Source of the DNA: Mesobacillus foraminis
GTDB taxonomy: Bacteria; Bacillota; Bacilli; Bacillales; Cytobacillaceae
Direction: 5' to 3'
Length of the DNA: 64,000 nt
NCBI RefSeq assembly: GCF_004340465.1
Contig: NZ_SLVV01000001.1
Span: 62,001-126,000, forward strand
The notes beneath the pieces were generated by a model, which worked only from the letters and a program-made list of their open reading frames with translations, did not search any database and was not told the DNA's origin. This document shows, piece after piece, positions 43,914 to 53,970 of this stretch. Position numbers and translations under genes: made by a program. Each line of letters starts with the position of its first letter. Positions within the stretch are counted from its first letter, which is position 1.

Positions 43914-45470
43914 TTACTTCCTCTTGGTTTTCCTGTACACGCTTGGCGATAAGCCCACATATTTTTTAAACTTATTATGAAAATAGTCAACATTTGTATA
44001 TCCGACACGCTCTGCCACCTGATAAACCTTCAGGCCGCTTGATAGTAAATGTTTTGCATTTTCTATCCGTACTTGGTCGAGGTACGTATTAAAGTATTCC
44101 CCGGTATGGTTTTTAAAAAGTTTACCTAAATAGGCGCTATTATAGTTGAAAAGGCCAGCTAATGATTCAAGCTTTAGATGCTCCTGATAATTCCGGTGGA
44201 TAAAGTCCACCAATTTTTTGATCTGGATGGTCTGATCTCCTGAATCCAAATTTTCAATAAGCTTTTGAAAAGATGAATCCAATAACCCAATCAGTTGATG
44301 AAGATTGTTTTTTTGTTCGATCTCGGCAATCTGGCTCATTAAATCCGTGATAATAGGCTGCATTTCCGGTTTCATGGATGAACACTTGCTCAGTACCATG
44401 GTGAAAAGCTTCATAAAATTCTTTTTAATTCGCTCCTCGGAAAAATTTAATGTGACCATTGTCCGGGCTGCATCTTTTAAAACATCTTTTACCCCTTCCT
44501 CGTTTACCAGGTCGATTGCATAGTAAACTTTCTCAGTAAACAGGTGTACAGGAAATTCCTTCCCATCTTCCTGTACTTCATCATCCCTCTTGCTGAAGAG
44601 GGGCGCCGTCTCCTTTAAAAGCATGGGCTGGGGAGGATAAAAAAATTGATGATCCAGCAGGTATTTCACATTTTTATAAGCTTCTCCTATCCCCGCTATA
44701 TCTGTAAACACGTCGCTGAGACTGCAGATGATCTTATGCTTTGAAACCGCATCCTCCAGTATATTGCTCAATCGCCGCCGGCTTTCTTCATCTCCTAATC
44801 TCTCATTCAGCAGAATGCCAATCTGGCGTTTGTAGCTAAAAACCACTGCCTTTTGTGACTCGAGTGCAGAGGCTGTGATTTTTTTTATTTCGGTGAACTG
44901 GCTGTCACTCAAACTTTGTTTCGTCGAGATGTCCATCAGCAGCAGGCGATACAGTTTCCAATCGAACTGTAGCTGGGATGCTTCATCCTGAAAGGCAGGA
45001 TCCCTGATGAACGCAGGATCCTCAAGGATTTTCAAAAGAAAGGTCTCTTCCTTTTGCTTGTCATCTTCACCCTGAAACTGGCTCGCGGCTGTTCTCTGGT
45101 CAATCCTTTTCCTTAGATTCTCCAAATAGCCGGCAAGTTCATCTTCATCAACCGGTTTCAAAAGATAGCCCGCCACATTGGCGGTAATTGCTTTTTGGGC
45201 GTATTCAAAATCTGCGTAGCCGCTCAGAATGATAAAATGTATATCGGAGTCCTGGCTTCTGATTTGCTGGATTAGCGTGAGTCCATCCATTCCTGGCATC
45301 CGGATATCAACAATCATCAGGTCTATTGTGTACTTTTTATACTTTTCGAAAGCTGTCCGTCCATCCGATGCAGTATCTATTACCCGGAAACCATAATCCT
45401 CCCACGGAATCAAGCTTTTCAGCCCTTCCCGGATAACCGGTTCATCGTCAACAATCAATACATTATACAA
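43914..45470 (-). CDS. AraC-type response regulator (YesN-like)
   Basis: Two-component transcription factor of about 518 residues. REC domain at the N-terminus (NVLIVDDEPVIREGLKSLIP, phospho-Asp in DLMIVDIRMPGMDG, Lys in YLLKPVDEDEL), a middle region of about 270 residues, and a C-terminal double HTH of the AraC family (SAYLGKLFKNHTGEYFNTYL, then VAERVGYTNVDYFHNKFKKY). Start: TTG 45470 has GGAGG seven bases upstream; ATG 45476 has it only one base away. It overlaps the 3' end of the sensor gene, so the pair is translationally coupled. Such YesM/YesN pairs control neighbouring oligosaccharide ABC transporters and glycosidases. Confidence 0.93.
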   Translation of the reverse strand: MYNVLIVDDEPVIREGLKSLIPWEDYGFRVIDTASDGRTAFEKYKKYTIDLMIVDIRMPGMDGLTLIQQIRSQDSDIHFIILSGYADFEYAQKAITANVAGYLLKPVDEDELAGYLENLRKRIDQRTAASQFQGEDDKQKEETFLLKILEDPAFIRDPAFQDEASQLQFDWKLYRLLLMDISTKQSLSDSQFTEIKKITASALESQKAVVFSYKRQIGILLNERLGDEESRRRLSNILEDAVSKHKIICSLSDVFTDIAGIGEAYKNVKYLLDHQFFYPPQPMLLKETAPLFSKRDDEVQEDGKEFPVHLFTEKVYYAIDLVNEEGVKDVLKDAARTMVTLNFSEERIKKNFMKLFTMVLSKCSSMKPEMQPIITDLMSQIAEIEQKNNLHQLIGLLDSSFQKLIENLDSGDQTIQIKKLVDFIHRNYQEHLKLESLAGLFNYNSAYLGKLFKNHTGEYFNTYLDQVRIENAKHLLSSGLKVYQVAERVGYTNVDYFHNKFKKYVGLSPSVYRKTKRK

Positions 45471-47244
45471 ATTCATTCCTCCCCAATGGTATCGTGAATG
45501 AAATAGCTGTACCTTTTCCTTGTATACTTTCGATAACGAGTCCGCTCCCAGCACCAAATGTTAAAATTAAACGTTGATGGACATTCAACAAACCAATCCT
45601 GTTTGCTGCATTATCCTGGATATCGTTTAATGCATCCTGTATCGAACGAAGCTTTTCTTTGCTGATCCCTACGCCGTTATCCCGGACGCTCACATGTAGT
45701 ACGTCGTCGCTGGTTTTAACTTCAATGGCAACCCTTCCGCCTCTTTCTTTATCCTCCAGCCCATGGATAACAGCATTTTCTACTAAGGGCTGAATGATGA
45801 GCGGATGGATCAGGACATTCTCGGCATTCGAGCCTGTGATCACTTCATAATCCAGACGGTCCTCATAGCGGAACTTCTGTATCTCCAGATACGCACGCAC
45901 CATCTCAAGTTCATGCCGCAACGGAATCATTTCACCTGTCACTTCGATGCTTTTTCTCATCAGTTTGCCTAGTTGCTTCACAGCACCGGAGATTTCTTTT
46001 TCCCCTTTTAAATGTGCCTTCATCCGGATGGATTCGAGCGCATTAAATAAAAAATGCGGATTTATTTGGCTTGCCATCATTTTAAGTTTGATTTCCTGCT
46101 GCCGTTTCTCCATTATGTTCTTTTCACGGTGCATCTTCTCTACTTCAGCAATAAGATCCTTGATATTCTTTACCATGTGATCGAGCTGCCATGAGAGCAG
46201 CCCAATTTCATCGGCTCCTTCCACTGTAACGTTGGCATCGAGATTCCCATCTGCCACCTTGTCGATCTGCCGGCTTAATCTGACAATGCGTCTGGAGACG
46301 AGCTGAGAAAAGAAGAATATCAGTATGATAGCGATTACAAAACTGGCAGCAACTACCGCCAATCCTAGCAGAACAAAGCGGTTTGCCTCTTTCATGACCA
46401 CTGAACTGGGAATGACAGCTACAAATTTCAATTGATTCTGGCTCATGTCCGGCAAGAGCAAGTCGACAACAATTTCCGCTTTCTCTCCATTAACGGTACC
46501 TGTAAAAGTATCTTTGGAATGCACTCCAGCCTCTTTTGTCCTGACAATGTCTTCAAGTTTTCTGCCAATAAAACCGGACCGGTTGGAAACAACTACAAAG
46601 TTGTTGTCATCCACAATCATGATGGGTGACTGCTCCTGGGCGAGTATTGTATTTAAGTTATCACTGTTGATATTGATTGCGAGGATGGAATCAGTTTTAT
46701 AAATTTTACGGACAAGGCTTAAATATTTACGATTGCCTTTCGTTTCATCAGCCATGTAATACCAGCCAAATAGTCCATTAGCCTTCTCAGCTGATTTATA
46801 CCAAAATGAATTTCTGATTTCCCGCGTGGCCGGAATAAACTCCCAGTTGTTGATCATCTTCGGGTTTGTTACATATAGGCGGATGTTCGATATTTCCTCG
46901 TACGTATCAAGATAATAGCCAAACTCGTCAAATTCCCTATAGGCCCAAACAACCTCCCTCAGGGAACGGTAGTCGTTTTTGACGGTGGTTTTTAATTGTT
47001 GATTAAGCGTAAGGTTATTTGCAATATAAATAGCGGTTTCAAGTGTTTCCGCTGTACGCTTTTTCACTCTGTCAACATTAGCTGCCGATTCCTCAACAGC
47101 CTCGTTCAGAGCAGTCGTGCGCAGTTCATGGGTAAGTATGACGCCAACAATCAAAACCGGGATAATGCACGATATAATAAAAGCAAATACCAGCTTTGAA
47201 CGAATTTGCATGTCATTGAATTTATTCCCGAGAGATTTCAACAA
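45463..47244 (-). CDS. Sensor histidine kinase (YesM-like)
   Basis: Membrane receptor kinase of about 593 residues. First membrane helix KLVFAFIISCIIPVLIVGVI, a large extracellular dCache-like sensor domain, second helix VLLGLAVVAASFVIAIILIF, HAMP (VSRRIVRLSRQIDKVADGNL), a His-kinase domain with QINPHFLFNALESIRMKAHL (phospho-His), and an ATPase domain (PLVENAVIHGLEDK, DNGVGI). The start is uncertain: TTG 47244 has GGTGG eight bases upstream; an earlier TTG at 47286 has no site. It probably senses an oligosaccharide, directly or through the binding protein, and phosphorylates the YesN-like regulator. Confidence 0.92.
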   Translation of the reverse strand: MLKSLGNKFNDMQIRSKLVFAFIISCIIPVLIVGVILTHELRTTALNEAVEESAANVDRVKKRTAETLETAIYIANNLTLNQQLKTTVKNDYRSLREVVWAYREFDEFGYYLDTYEEISNIRLYVTNPKMINNWEFIPATREIRNSFWYKSAEKANGLFGWYYMADETKGNRKYLSLVRKIYKTDSILAININSDNLNTILAQEQSPIMIVDDNNFVVVSNRSGFIGRKLEDIVRTKEAGVHSKDTFTGTVNGEKAEIVVDLLLPDMSQNQLKFVAVIPSSVVMKEANRFVLLGLAVVAASFVIAIILIFFFSQLVSRRIVRLSRQIDKVADGNLDANVTVEGADEIGLLSWQLDHMVKNIKDLIAEVEKMHREKNIMEKRQQEIKLKMMASQINPHFLFNALESIRMKAHLKGEKEISGAVKQLGKLMRKSIEVTGEMIPLRHELEMVRAYLEIQKFRYEDRLDYEVITGSNAENVLIHPLIIQPLVENAVIHGLEDKERGGRVAIEVKTSDDVLHVSVRDNGVGISKEKLRSIQDALNDIQDNAANRIGLLNVHQRLILTFGAGSGLVIESIQGKGTAISFTIPLGRNEFV

Positions 47245-47333
47245 GTTCACCGCCACCAAGAAGTTAATTATTTTCTGTGATTCCAATTAATAGAAATTAT
47301 ACACCATCTTCAAGCAACGGAGAATGATAGAAT

Positions 47334-47363
47334 AAAAGACCTGAAGAGCTTTTCAGGCCTTTT
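47334..47363 (-). terminator. Rho-independent terminator of the GH95 gene
   Basis: AAAAG-CCTGAA / TTCAGG-CTTTT stem with one mismatch, 6-nt loop, between the GH95 stop and the kinase gene. Confidence 0.7.
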
Positions 47364-47549
47364 ATTCCTCTCTTAAACAGCATAATCACCAAACTGTTAC
47401 AGTCCAATGGGCGGAAGCTCCCCTCCTGGTTGGATTGGAAAGTTATCGTCGCCCTGCTAAAATCAATCCTTGCTGTCTTATTTTATTTTTCATACAACCC
47501 TTTGCACCGGCCTCCGACTGGAACTCACCATGACAATCTAGTAACGGAT

Positions 47550-49910
47550 TCACCTTGAATAGTCCGCTTTAAGGGATGCAAGGGTCACTGTTACACTTTC
47601 ATCTTTTTCCATATAAAAGGGCTGGCAGCCATCATACACCATACCATTATTTTTTTTGATTGATAATACGGCATTGCCACAGTGAACTTCACACCAGCCC
47701 GCTTTTACAGCGGATATTTGCGCCTCTTTCAATTGGCCTCCGGTCCACTCGATTGTGACGAGAAAACTCCCCCTGGCTTTAAGTCCTTTTACATAGCCTT
47801 CAGGCCAGCTGCCTGGCATGGCAGGAAGAAGTTCGATTCCCTCATCATGACTTTGTACGAGCATCTCCGCAATCCCGGCGGTCCCGCCAAAATTTCCATC
47901 AATTTGAAAGGGAGGGTGATCATCAAGCAAGTTTGGATGGGTTGAACGAGCCAGCAGTGTCTGAATGAAAGAGTAAGCCCGTTCACCGTCCTGCAGCCGG
48001 GCAAATAAATTGATCAGCCAGGCGCAGCTCCAGCCCGTATGGCCCCCGCCATATTCAAGCCTTCGTTCTAATGATTTCCTGGCAGCCTCCGCAAGTCCAG
48101 GCGTCTCCTTTAAATTGATTTGATTTCCAGGATACAGCCCATACAAATGGGAGACATGCCGGTGTCCCGGCTCATGCTCCGGAAAGTCCTGAAACCATTC
48201 CTGCAGGCAGCCTTTATCATTTATCTTAAATGGGTATAACCGTTTGAGAGAAGCCTCCAGCATACTGTGGAAGCTTTCATCAATACCCAAAATTTTGCTC
48301 GCCTTCAGGCAGTTCTGAAATAGCTCTCGTATCAGGGTCATATCCATTGTTGAAGCCATTGAGATACTGCAGGGCTTGCCATCCGGCGCCACAAACTTGT
48401 TCTCCGGCGAAGTTGACGGATTCGTAACCAGATACCCCTCAGGTCCTTCCACCAGCCAGTCAAGGCAAAATTGAGCCGCCCCTTTCATAAGCGGGTACGC
48501 CTTTTCTTTTAAAAACTGAACATCCTGATTAAAGGAATAATGTTCCCATAAATGGCTGCACAGCCAGGCTCCCCCCAGCGGCCAGAATGCCCATGACGCC
48601 TGTCCGGACGAAGGAGTGGACATTCGCCACAAATCCACATTGTGGTGAACCGCCCAGCCTTTGGCACCATAAAGAACAGCCGCCGTCCTTGCTCCCGTCT
48701 TGCTCAGTTCTTCTAGCATCTGGAACAGCGGCTCATGGCATTCCTCCAGCTGGCATACCTCCGCTGGCCAGTAGTTCATCTGAACATTAATATTGGTTGT
48801 ATAATCAGAATTCCAGGGGGGCTGTACATGCGGATTCCAAATCCCCTGTAAATTGGCAGGCTGGCTGCCCTTCCTGGAACTGGAGATCAATAAATATCTT
48901 CCGTACTGGAAATACAATGCTTCCAGCCCTGAATCCCTTTTGTCCAGCTTATAACGGCTCAGCCGTTCATCAGTTGGCAAGTGCCCTCTGCCTGAATCAC
49001 CTAAATGAAGATCGACTCGCCCGAACAGCCCGGAGTGATCCTTCACATGCTGTTCCCGCAAGTTTTCATAAGGAAGAATCGAGGCTTTACAGAGCCATTG
49101 TCCGCACTGTTGAGCCACTGTATCCAAAACGGGTTCCGGCAGTTCATCAAATTTTTTAAACGTCGTTTTAGCTGTAAGCAAAAGCAGGACCGAATCAGCA
49201 TTTTTTATTTCGAGCATTTTATTGGACACCGTGACACTGCCAGTGTTCGGGAATGCCTGAAGATGAATTTCAAATTGGAGGCCGGCTGTTTCTTCATACA
49301 GGACCTCATTGGGAACTTTGACCGAAAACGGGCTTTGTCCTCTAAGGATTAATTTATTGCTGCACTCTTGAACTCCATGCCTCAGCTTTGAGTCCAGGTG
49401 GGCACTAATATGGAGGGGCTGTCCATTTGACTGAAGCTGAACAGCAAGTACTTGATGCGGGGCACTTATAAAGGTTTCCCTCTTATATTTCGTACTTCCC
49501 GCCATGAATTCACAAAGAGAAATTCCTGTCTCCAGATCAAGCTCTCTCCTGTATTGATGAATGTAATCTGAATCTGAAAAATGGTGCTGAATCACCAAAT
49601 CCCCTAACGGCTGGTAAGCCTCGCAGTCCTCACCGGCCATTTCGTTCTCGATCAGCTCCTCGGCCTTGCTGTAATCGCCATCAAAAACCAGCTTCCTTGC
49701 CTGCTGCAAATGCGGGAATGCCTGAAGGTTTGCTTTATCACCAGGGATACCCGACCAAAGCGTATCTTCATTTAACTGGATTCTTTCGTTATGGGTTCCC
49801 CCAAACACCATCCCGCCAAGCCTTCCATTCCCAATGGGCAATGCCTCCTCCCACATCGACGCAGGCTTGCTGTACCACAGCTTCCAGGGATTATCATTTG
49901 TCACATCCAC
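47550..49910 (-). CDS. Glycoside hydrolase family 95 (alpha-L-fucosidase/galactosidase type)
   Basis: 786 residues, no signal peptide, so cytoplasmic. GH95 layout: N-terminal beta domain with PWKLWYSKPASMWEEALPIG, LGGMVFGGTHNERIQLNEDT, LWSGIP, then the helical barrel with QGIWNPHVQPPWNSDYTTNI, NVQMNYWPAEVCQLEECHEP (catalytic Asn/Asp region), and C-terminal FQIDGNFGGTAGIAEMLVQS. GH95 enzymes remove alpha-1,2-L-fucose or alpha-L-galactose from xyloglucan and other glycans. GTG start (49910 or 49904). Last glycosidase gene before the YesM/YesN pair. Confidence 0.93.
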   Translation of the reverse strand: MDVTNDNPWKLWYSKPASMWEEALPIGNGRLGGMVFGGTHNERIQLNEDTLWSGIPGDKANLQAFPHLQQARKLVFDGDYSKAEELIENEMAGEDCEAYQPLGDLVIQHHFSDSDYIHQYRRELDLETGISLCEFMAGSTKYKRETFISAPHQVLAVQLQSNGQPLHISAHLDSKLRHGVQECSNKLILRGQSPFSVKVPNEVLYEETAGLQFEIHLQAFPNTGSVTVSNKMLEIKNADSVLLLLTAKTTFKKFDELPEPVLDTVAQQCGQWLCKASILPYENLREQHVKDHSGLFGRVDLHLGDSGRGHLPTDERLSRYKLDKRDSGLEALYFQYGRYLLISSSRKGSQPANLQGIWNPHVQPPWNSDYTTNINVQMNYWPAEVCQLEECHEPLFQMLEELSKTGARTAAVLYGAKGWAVHHNVDLWRMSTPSSGQASWAFWPLGGAWLCSHLWEHYSFNQDVQFLKEKAYPLMKGAAQFCLDWLVEGPEGYLVTNPSTSPENKFVAPDGKPCSISMASTMDMTLIRELFQNCLKASKILGIDESFHSMLEASLKRLYPFKINDKGCLQEWFQDFPEHEPGHRHVSHLYGLYPGNQINLKETPGLAEAARKSLERRLEYGGGHTGWSCAWLINLFARLQDGERAYSFIQTLLARSTHPNLLDDHPPFQIDGNFGGTAGIAEMLVQSHDEGIELLPAMPGSWPEGYVKGLKARGSFLVTIEWTGGQLKEAQISAVKAGWCEVHCGNAVLSIKKNNGMVYDGCQPFYMEKDESVTVTLASLKADYSR

Positions 49911-50008
49911 TCACCACCTATCTTTATTGGTTTGGCTGGCTCCCACAATAGCCAAACTTTATGCCGGAAATAGGAGCCTTTTATAAACACCGGTATTGAG
50001 ACCAGGAA

Positions 50009-52873
50009 TTATGCAATAAAACGAAATTTAGTAATTCGGTTTCGGCCTTTGAAGACAAGGTACACATTCTGGCGGTCTACTGATTCCTCAAGCTGGATGG
50101 CACAGGTTCCTGTACTCCAGGATTGGAGGCCTCCTGTGTCTTGCATTGGCAGCTCGCCGATAAGCCGGCCAGCCGGACTGTTCAGCCGGATTTCAACCAC
50201 TCCGCCCTCTGCAGAATCGGTTGCAGTACGGGCTTCAAAGAAATGTGCGCCTTTTTGGAGACTGACATCAGAGAATTGAATCCAGGCTCCTGCTTCGGTT
50301 GATTGTACACAGGCACCGCCTTCTTCGCTTTCCTCTAAAATCACTGAGCTGTAGTCATTAAAGGAATCAGCGGAGGTCATTTGATATAAATTGCGTGCTG
50401 GGATTGTTTCACCCTTGACCCTGATGGTTTCACTCACCTTGATGGAAGCAGAGGATTCCCCCGCCATCAGTTCATACTCTCCGGACTCCACCACAAACCG
50501 GTTCTGCGACACGTCCCAGACAGCGAGTTCCGATGCAGGGAGTGTAAATTCTATTACTCTTGATTCCCCGGCTCTTAAGTGGACCCGTTCAAAGCCTGCA
50601 AGCTGCTTCACCGGCCTGGGGATACTAGAATCCAATGCACGGACATAAAGCTGCAAAACCTCATCTCCCGGGATGGAACTGTCATTTGTTACCTCTATGC
50701 TCATACGAATTTCATCGTTTTGGCACACTTCCCTCGTCCATGACTGGTACTTGCGGCAGCTGAAAGATGAATAGGATAAGCCATGCCCAAAAGGATACAG
50801 AGGCTCCCCGTCAAAATACTGATAAGTCCGCTTTCCTTTAATAATGTCATAGTCCAGCAGATCTGGCAGCTGATCAATCGACTTATACCAAGTCATGTTT
50901 AAACGGCCTGCCGGGTTATAGTCACCGAAAAGCACATCACTGATTGCCTTCCCAATTTCCTGCCCTGCGTGGGAAGTGTAAAGGACGGCCGGAATATGTT
51001 CATCCACCCAGTTCAGTGCAAATGGATAGCTTCCGACTACGACGACGACCGTATTTGGATTTGCCTGGTAAACCTCCTGTATTAACAATTCCTGGGATGC
51101 AGCAAGTGTGATATCTTCCCTGTCGATTTCCTCTTTCCCGTTTATCAGTGGATTGTTTCCCACAAATACAATCGCTGCTTCCGATTCCTTCGCAGCTTTA
51201 ACTGCCTCAGCAAGACCGTTGCTCAGTACTTCTTTTCTCAAACAGGTCCCGCTGTCATTGTCTGCCTTATTGGAGTCCAAAACTTGAAGTATGCCATTTT
51301 CTCTTGCTGCGACACCTTGATGGTTCCAGGTTGTTAACTTCTCCTCCCCATCATCATTTGGGCCAAGATGGAAGGCTTCCTTCACAAACCAGCCGTAAAC
51401 CTCGTCGGCACTGGCGGAGACATAGGTATCATCGGCATTTGAAAGATATTTTCCGTTTTTTTCGGACCTAAACGTTAGATTGCCCCAGCCCCAGTCCGTT
51501 AGCTCAAAGATTTCTGCATCTTGCTTTGAGGATTGATTTGCTGCCAGCCTGTTTTCTGAACCTGCAGCAAATCCGATATATTGGCTGTCTGATTTTAAAA
51601 CCACCCTATCCTGCCCACTATGGAAGCTTACCTGGCTGTTTTGAAGCTTTTCCTGTATGCCCTCTAAAGGAGTGATTTTATAAGGCAATGTTCCAGAATA
51701 CCAGTCTCGGTAAACAATATTGGCCAAAGGACCAATGACTGCCACCTTCTTGAGCTTGTTTTTATCAAGGGGAAGGGTCCCCTTTTCATTTTTTAAGAGA
51801 ACAATAGACTCTCTCGCACTTCGTAAAGACAGTTCGCGGTGCTTATCACCACAAATAACTGATTCAGGAATTGCGGCAAAAGGATTCAGCTCTTCTGGAT
51901 CAAATTCCCCTAGACGGAAGCGGACCCTGAACGCATTCCTGAGAGCGTGGTCCAGATCATTTTCGGACAGCAATCCCTGTTTAAGCGCTTCCGAGATTGC
52001 CTTTGTTGAAATCTCCGCATCATCGGTAATGCTGTCAATTCCATTCCGGATGGCACGTGCGGCAGATTCAGCATGGGAGCTGTAATATTTGTGATCGTTG
52101 ACAACCCCCAGCAAATCACCAGCGTCACTGACAACGAAACCGTTCATTCCCCATTGTTCTTTCACAATTTCTTTTACATATGGGTGGAACAGGGCAGGAA
52201 TCCCATTGACCGAGTTGTAGGCCGTCATCATTGAATAGGCCCCGCCTTCTTTAACAGGCAGTTCAAACGCTTTCAAATAATATTCATGCATATTCCGGGG
52301 ACTGATGCTAGCGGAACAGCTCCCACGGTCCACTTCATTATTATTCGCCAGGAAGTGCTTGAGCGTAGCAACTGCTTTGAAGTAAAAAGGGTGATCGCCC
52401 TGAATCCCTTTTACGAGCTGTGCTGCCAGTTTCCCTGTAAGATGAGGGTCCTCCCCATACGCTTCCTCGGTTCGTCCCCAGCGAGGGTCCCTTTCCATGT
52501 CGACGGTAGGCGCCCATAGTGTTAACCCATTGACTTCGGGGTTTCTTTTATAGAAAGCCCTTGCCTCGGTTCCGATTACATCACCGATTTCCTTCATCAG
52601 CTCTTTATTCCACGTACAGCCAAGCCCAATAGGCTGTGGAAAGGAAGTCGCTTCACCGAGCCATGCCATGCCGTGAGCGGCTTCTGTTCCCTGTTTGTGT
52701 GCCCTGATTCCAAGCCGGGAAATCGCCGGCTGATATTGACACATTAAATCAATCTTTTCATCAAGAGTAAACCGTGAAACCAGATCATTTACTCTCGTTT
52801 CAAGTGGAAGTGCAGCATCCTGAAATGGATATGTTTCCTGTCTGACCTGAGTTGTTTCCTTATTATATACCAA
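50009..52873 (-). CDS. Glycoside hydrolase family 3, multidomain (beta-glucosidase/xylosidase)
   Basis: 954 residues, no signal peptide. GH3 N-domain barrel: GTEAAHGMAWLGEATSFPQP, LWAPTVDMERDPRWGRTEEA, YGEDPHLTG, KHFLANNNEVDRG; the nucleophile Asp is in FVVSDAGDLLGVV. The GH3 C-domain (VAVIGPLAN, VFVGNNP, GQEIGKAISDVLFGDYNPAG) is split by an insert of about 130 residues (YIGFAAGSENRLAANQSSKQ up to VLDSNKADNDSG) that looks like a beta-sandwich or fascin-like sugar-binding module. An FnIII-like domain and a C-terminal CBM6-like domain (GAWIQFSDVSLQKGAHFFEA to the end) follow. TTG start with GAGGGTGA upstream. Substrate inferred from the cluster: beta-glucosyl or beta-xylosyl ends of oligosaccharides. 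Confidence 0.9.
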   Translation of the reverse strand: MVYNKETTQVRQETYPFQDAALPLETRVNDLVSRFTLDEKIDLMCQYQPAISRLGIRAHKQGTEAAHGMAWLGEATSFPQPIGLGCTWNKELMKEIGDVIGTEARAFYKRNPEVNGLTLWAPTVDMERDPRWGRTEEAYGEDPHLTGKLAAQLVKGIQGDHPFYFKAVATLKHFLANNNEVDRGSCSASISPRNMHEYYLKAFELPVKEGGAYSMMTAYNSVNGIPALFHPYVKEIVKEQWGMNGFVVSDAGDLLGVVNDHKYYSSHAESAARAIRNGIDSITDDAEISTKAISEALKQGLLSENDLDHALRNAFRVRFRLGEFDPEELNPFAAIPESVICGDKHRELSLRSARESIVLLKNEKGTLPLDKNKLKKVAVIGPLANIVYRDWYSGTLPYKITPLEGIQEKLQNSQVSFHSGQDRVVLKSDSQYIGFAAGSENRLAANQSSKQDAEIFELTDWGWGNLTFRSEKNGKYLSNADDTYVSASADEVYGWFVKEAFHLGPNDDGEEKLTTWNHQGVAARENGILQVLDSNKADNDSGTCLRKEVLSNGLAEAVKAAKESEAAIVFVGNNPLINGKEEIDREDITLAASQELLIQEVYQANPNTVVVVVGSYPFALNWVDEHIPAVLYTSHAGQEIGKAISDVLFGDYNPAGRLNMTWYKSIDQLPDLLDYDIIKGKRTYQYFDGEPLYPFGHGLSYSSFSCRKYQSWTREVCQNDEIRMSIEVTNDSSIPGDEVLQLYVRALDSSIPRPVKQLAGFERVHLRAGESRVIEFTLPASELAVWDVSQNRFVVESGEYELMAGESSASIKVSETIRVKGETIPARNLYQMTSADSFNDYSSVILEESEEGGACVQSTEAGAWIQFSDVSLQKGAHFFEARTATDSAEGGVVEIRLNSPAGRLIGELPMQDTGGLQSWSTGTCAIQLEESVDRQNVYLVFKGRNRITKFRFIA

Positions 52874-53225
52874 GCTTTCACCCTCATTCTATATGATATC
52901 AAGAAGACTTCACCCAATTTTCGCAAACGGCTGCAAACAGGACTTGCAGGATAATAATCAATATGTATGCTCTGAGCAGTTTCCTGTTTAGGATATTGTA
53001 ACCGTTATCTTTAATCTATCATTGATTTTCCCTAAATAAATACCCTCATTATTAGAGTAAATTTCCGCGGTATTTTAGTGATAATCATAAAAGAACACCA
53101 ATTTACCGTTTATTTTACCTTCAGCAGCAAAGGCAGCTGATTTTTCCCCTCCAGGCTGTGTTATAATAAAGAAGCAATCAAGATGAGAACGCTCTCTTCT
53201 ATCTTTATTTGGAGTTGAACAAGCC
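52874..53225. other. Divergent regulatory region between GH3 and YesL-like genes
   Basis: No gene seen. It holds a weak catabolite-control (cre-like) site at 52922-52935 and, for the plus-strand gene, an extended -10 TGTTATAAT (53159-53167). Confidence 0.4.
52922..52935. promoter_or_regulatory. Weak cre-like site (possible CcpA operator)
   Basis: CGCAAACGGCTGCA against TGWAANCGNTNWCA: the central CG, AA and terminal CA fit, the first base does not. About 50 bp upstream of the GH3 start. Confidence 0.3.
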
Positions 53226-53918
53226 TTGAATCAGTTATTTGAAAAAATCAATCCCGTTTTAGAGTGGATCATGAAGCTGGCAATTACAAATCTGGTGTGG
53301 GTTGTTTTTAATTTGCCGGTCGCCTATCTGACACTCTCTCTATTTTTTATAAGAGAAGAGCCTCAATTCATTATGACAATGGCAACCCTCGCAATCCTCG
53401 CTCCCTTCATCTCCTTTCCTGCCACTACGGCTATGTTCGGGGTTGTCCGGAAGTGGATCATGAAGGAAGATGTCCCTTTGTTCCGCCATTATTGGGCCGC
53501 CTATAAGGAAAATTACAAGCGCAGCATGGCTGGCGGGCTTGTCTTTACCTTGGCTGGAGTGATTTTGACTGCGGACTATTATTATCTTAAAAGCACTTTG
53601 CCTCTTGCAGGCTATCTATTTTTATTTCTTTTAGTCTGGCTTTTCCTGATCATGCTGTACTTTTTTGCAGATACGGTACATACCGAAACAAAGCTGTTCC
53701 AGAGTATGAAAAATAGCTTGATATTAACAATTGCCAATCCCTTTTTCTCTTTTGGCATCGCTTTAATCAGCATAATCATCCTGTATTTCAGCTTTACTTC
53801 TGCCACTTTTTTACTGCCCTTTTTCAGTGGTTCCTCAATTGCCGCTCTTTCCTTCTTTGGATACTATAAAGTGTTCAGTAAAGTGGTTGAGCTTCAAAAC
53901 TCGCAAACTGATCAATAG
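53226..53918 (+). CDS. YesL-family (DUF624) membrane protein
   Basis: 230 residues, six membrane helices, typical DUF624: WIMKLAITNLVWVVFNLPVA at the N-terminus, then ATTAMFGVVRKWIMKEDVPL and FRHYWAAYKENYKRSM. YesL-like genes are regularly found beside YesM/YesN regulators and oligosaccharide ABC transporters (as in the B. subtilis yes rhamnogalacturonan operon); the function is unknown, perhaps helping transporter or sensor assembly. TTG start with GGAG eleven bases upstream. It is the only plus-strand gene in this locus. Confidence 0.88.
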   Translation: MNQLFEKINPVLEWIMKLAITNLVWVVFNLPVAYLTLSLFFIREEPQFIMTMATLAILAPFISFPATTAMFGVVRKWIMKEDVPLFRHYWAAYKENYKRSMAGGLVFTLAGVILTADYYYLKSTLPLAGYLFLFLLVWLFLIMLYFFADTVHTETKLFQSMKNSLILTIANPFFSFGIALISIIILYFSFTSATFLLPFFSGSSIAALSFFGYYKVFSKVVELQNSQTDQ

Positions 53919-53921
53919 CGA

Positions 53922-53951
53922 AAAAGCCCCTTCTCTTATGAAGGGGCTTTT
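53922..53951. terminator. Bidirectional terminator between yesL-like and GH1 genes
   Basis: AAAAGCCCCTTC / GAAGGGGCTTTT perfect 12-bp stem, 6-nt loop. Confidence 0.92.
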
Positions 53952-53970
53952 GATTCCAGCAAAATAGTGC

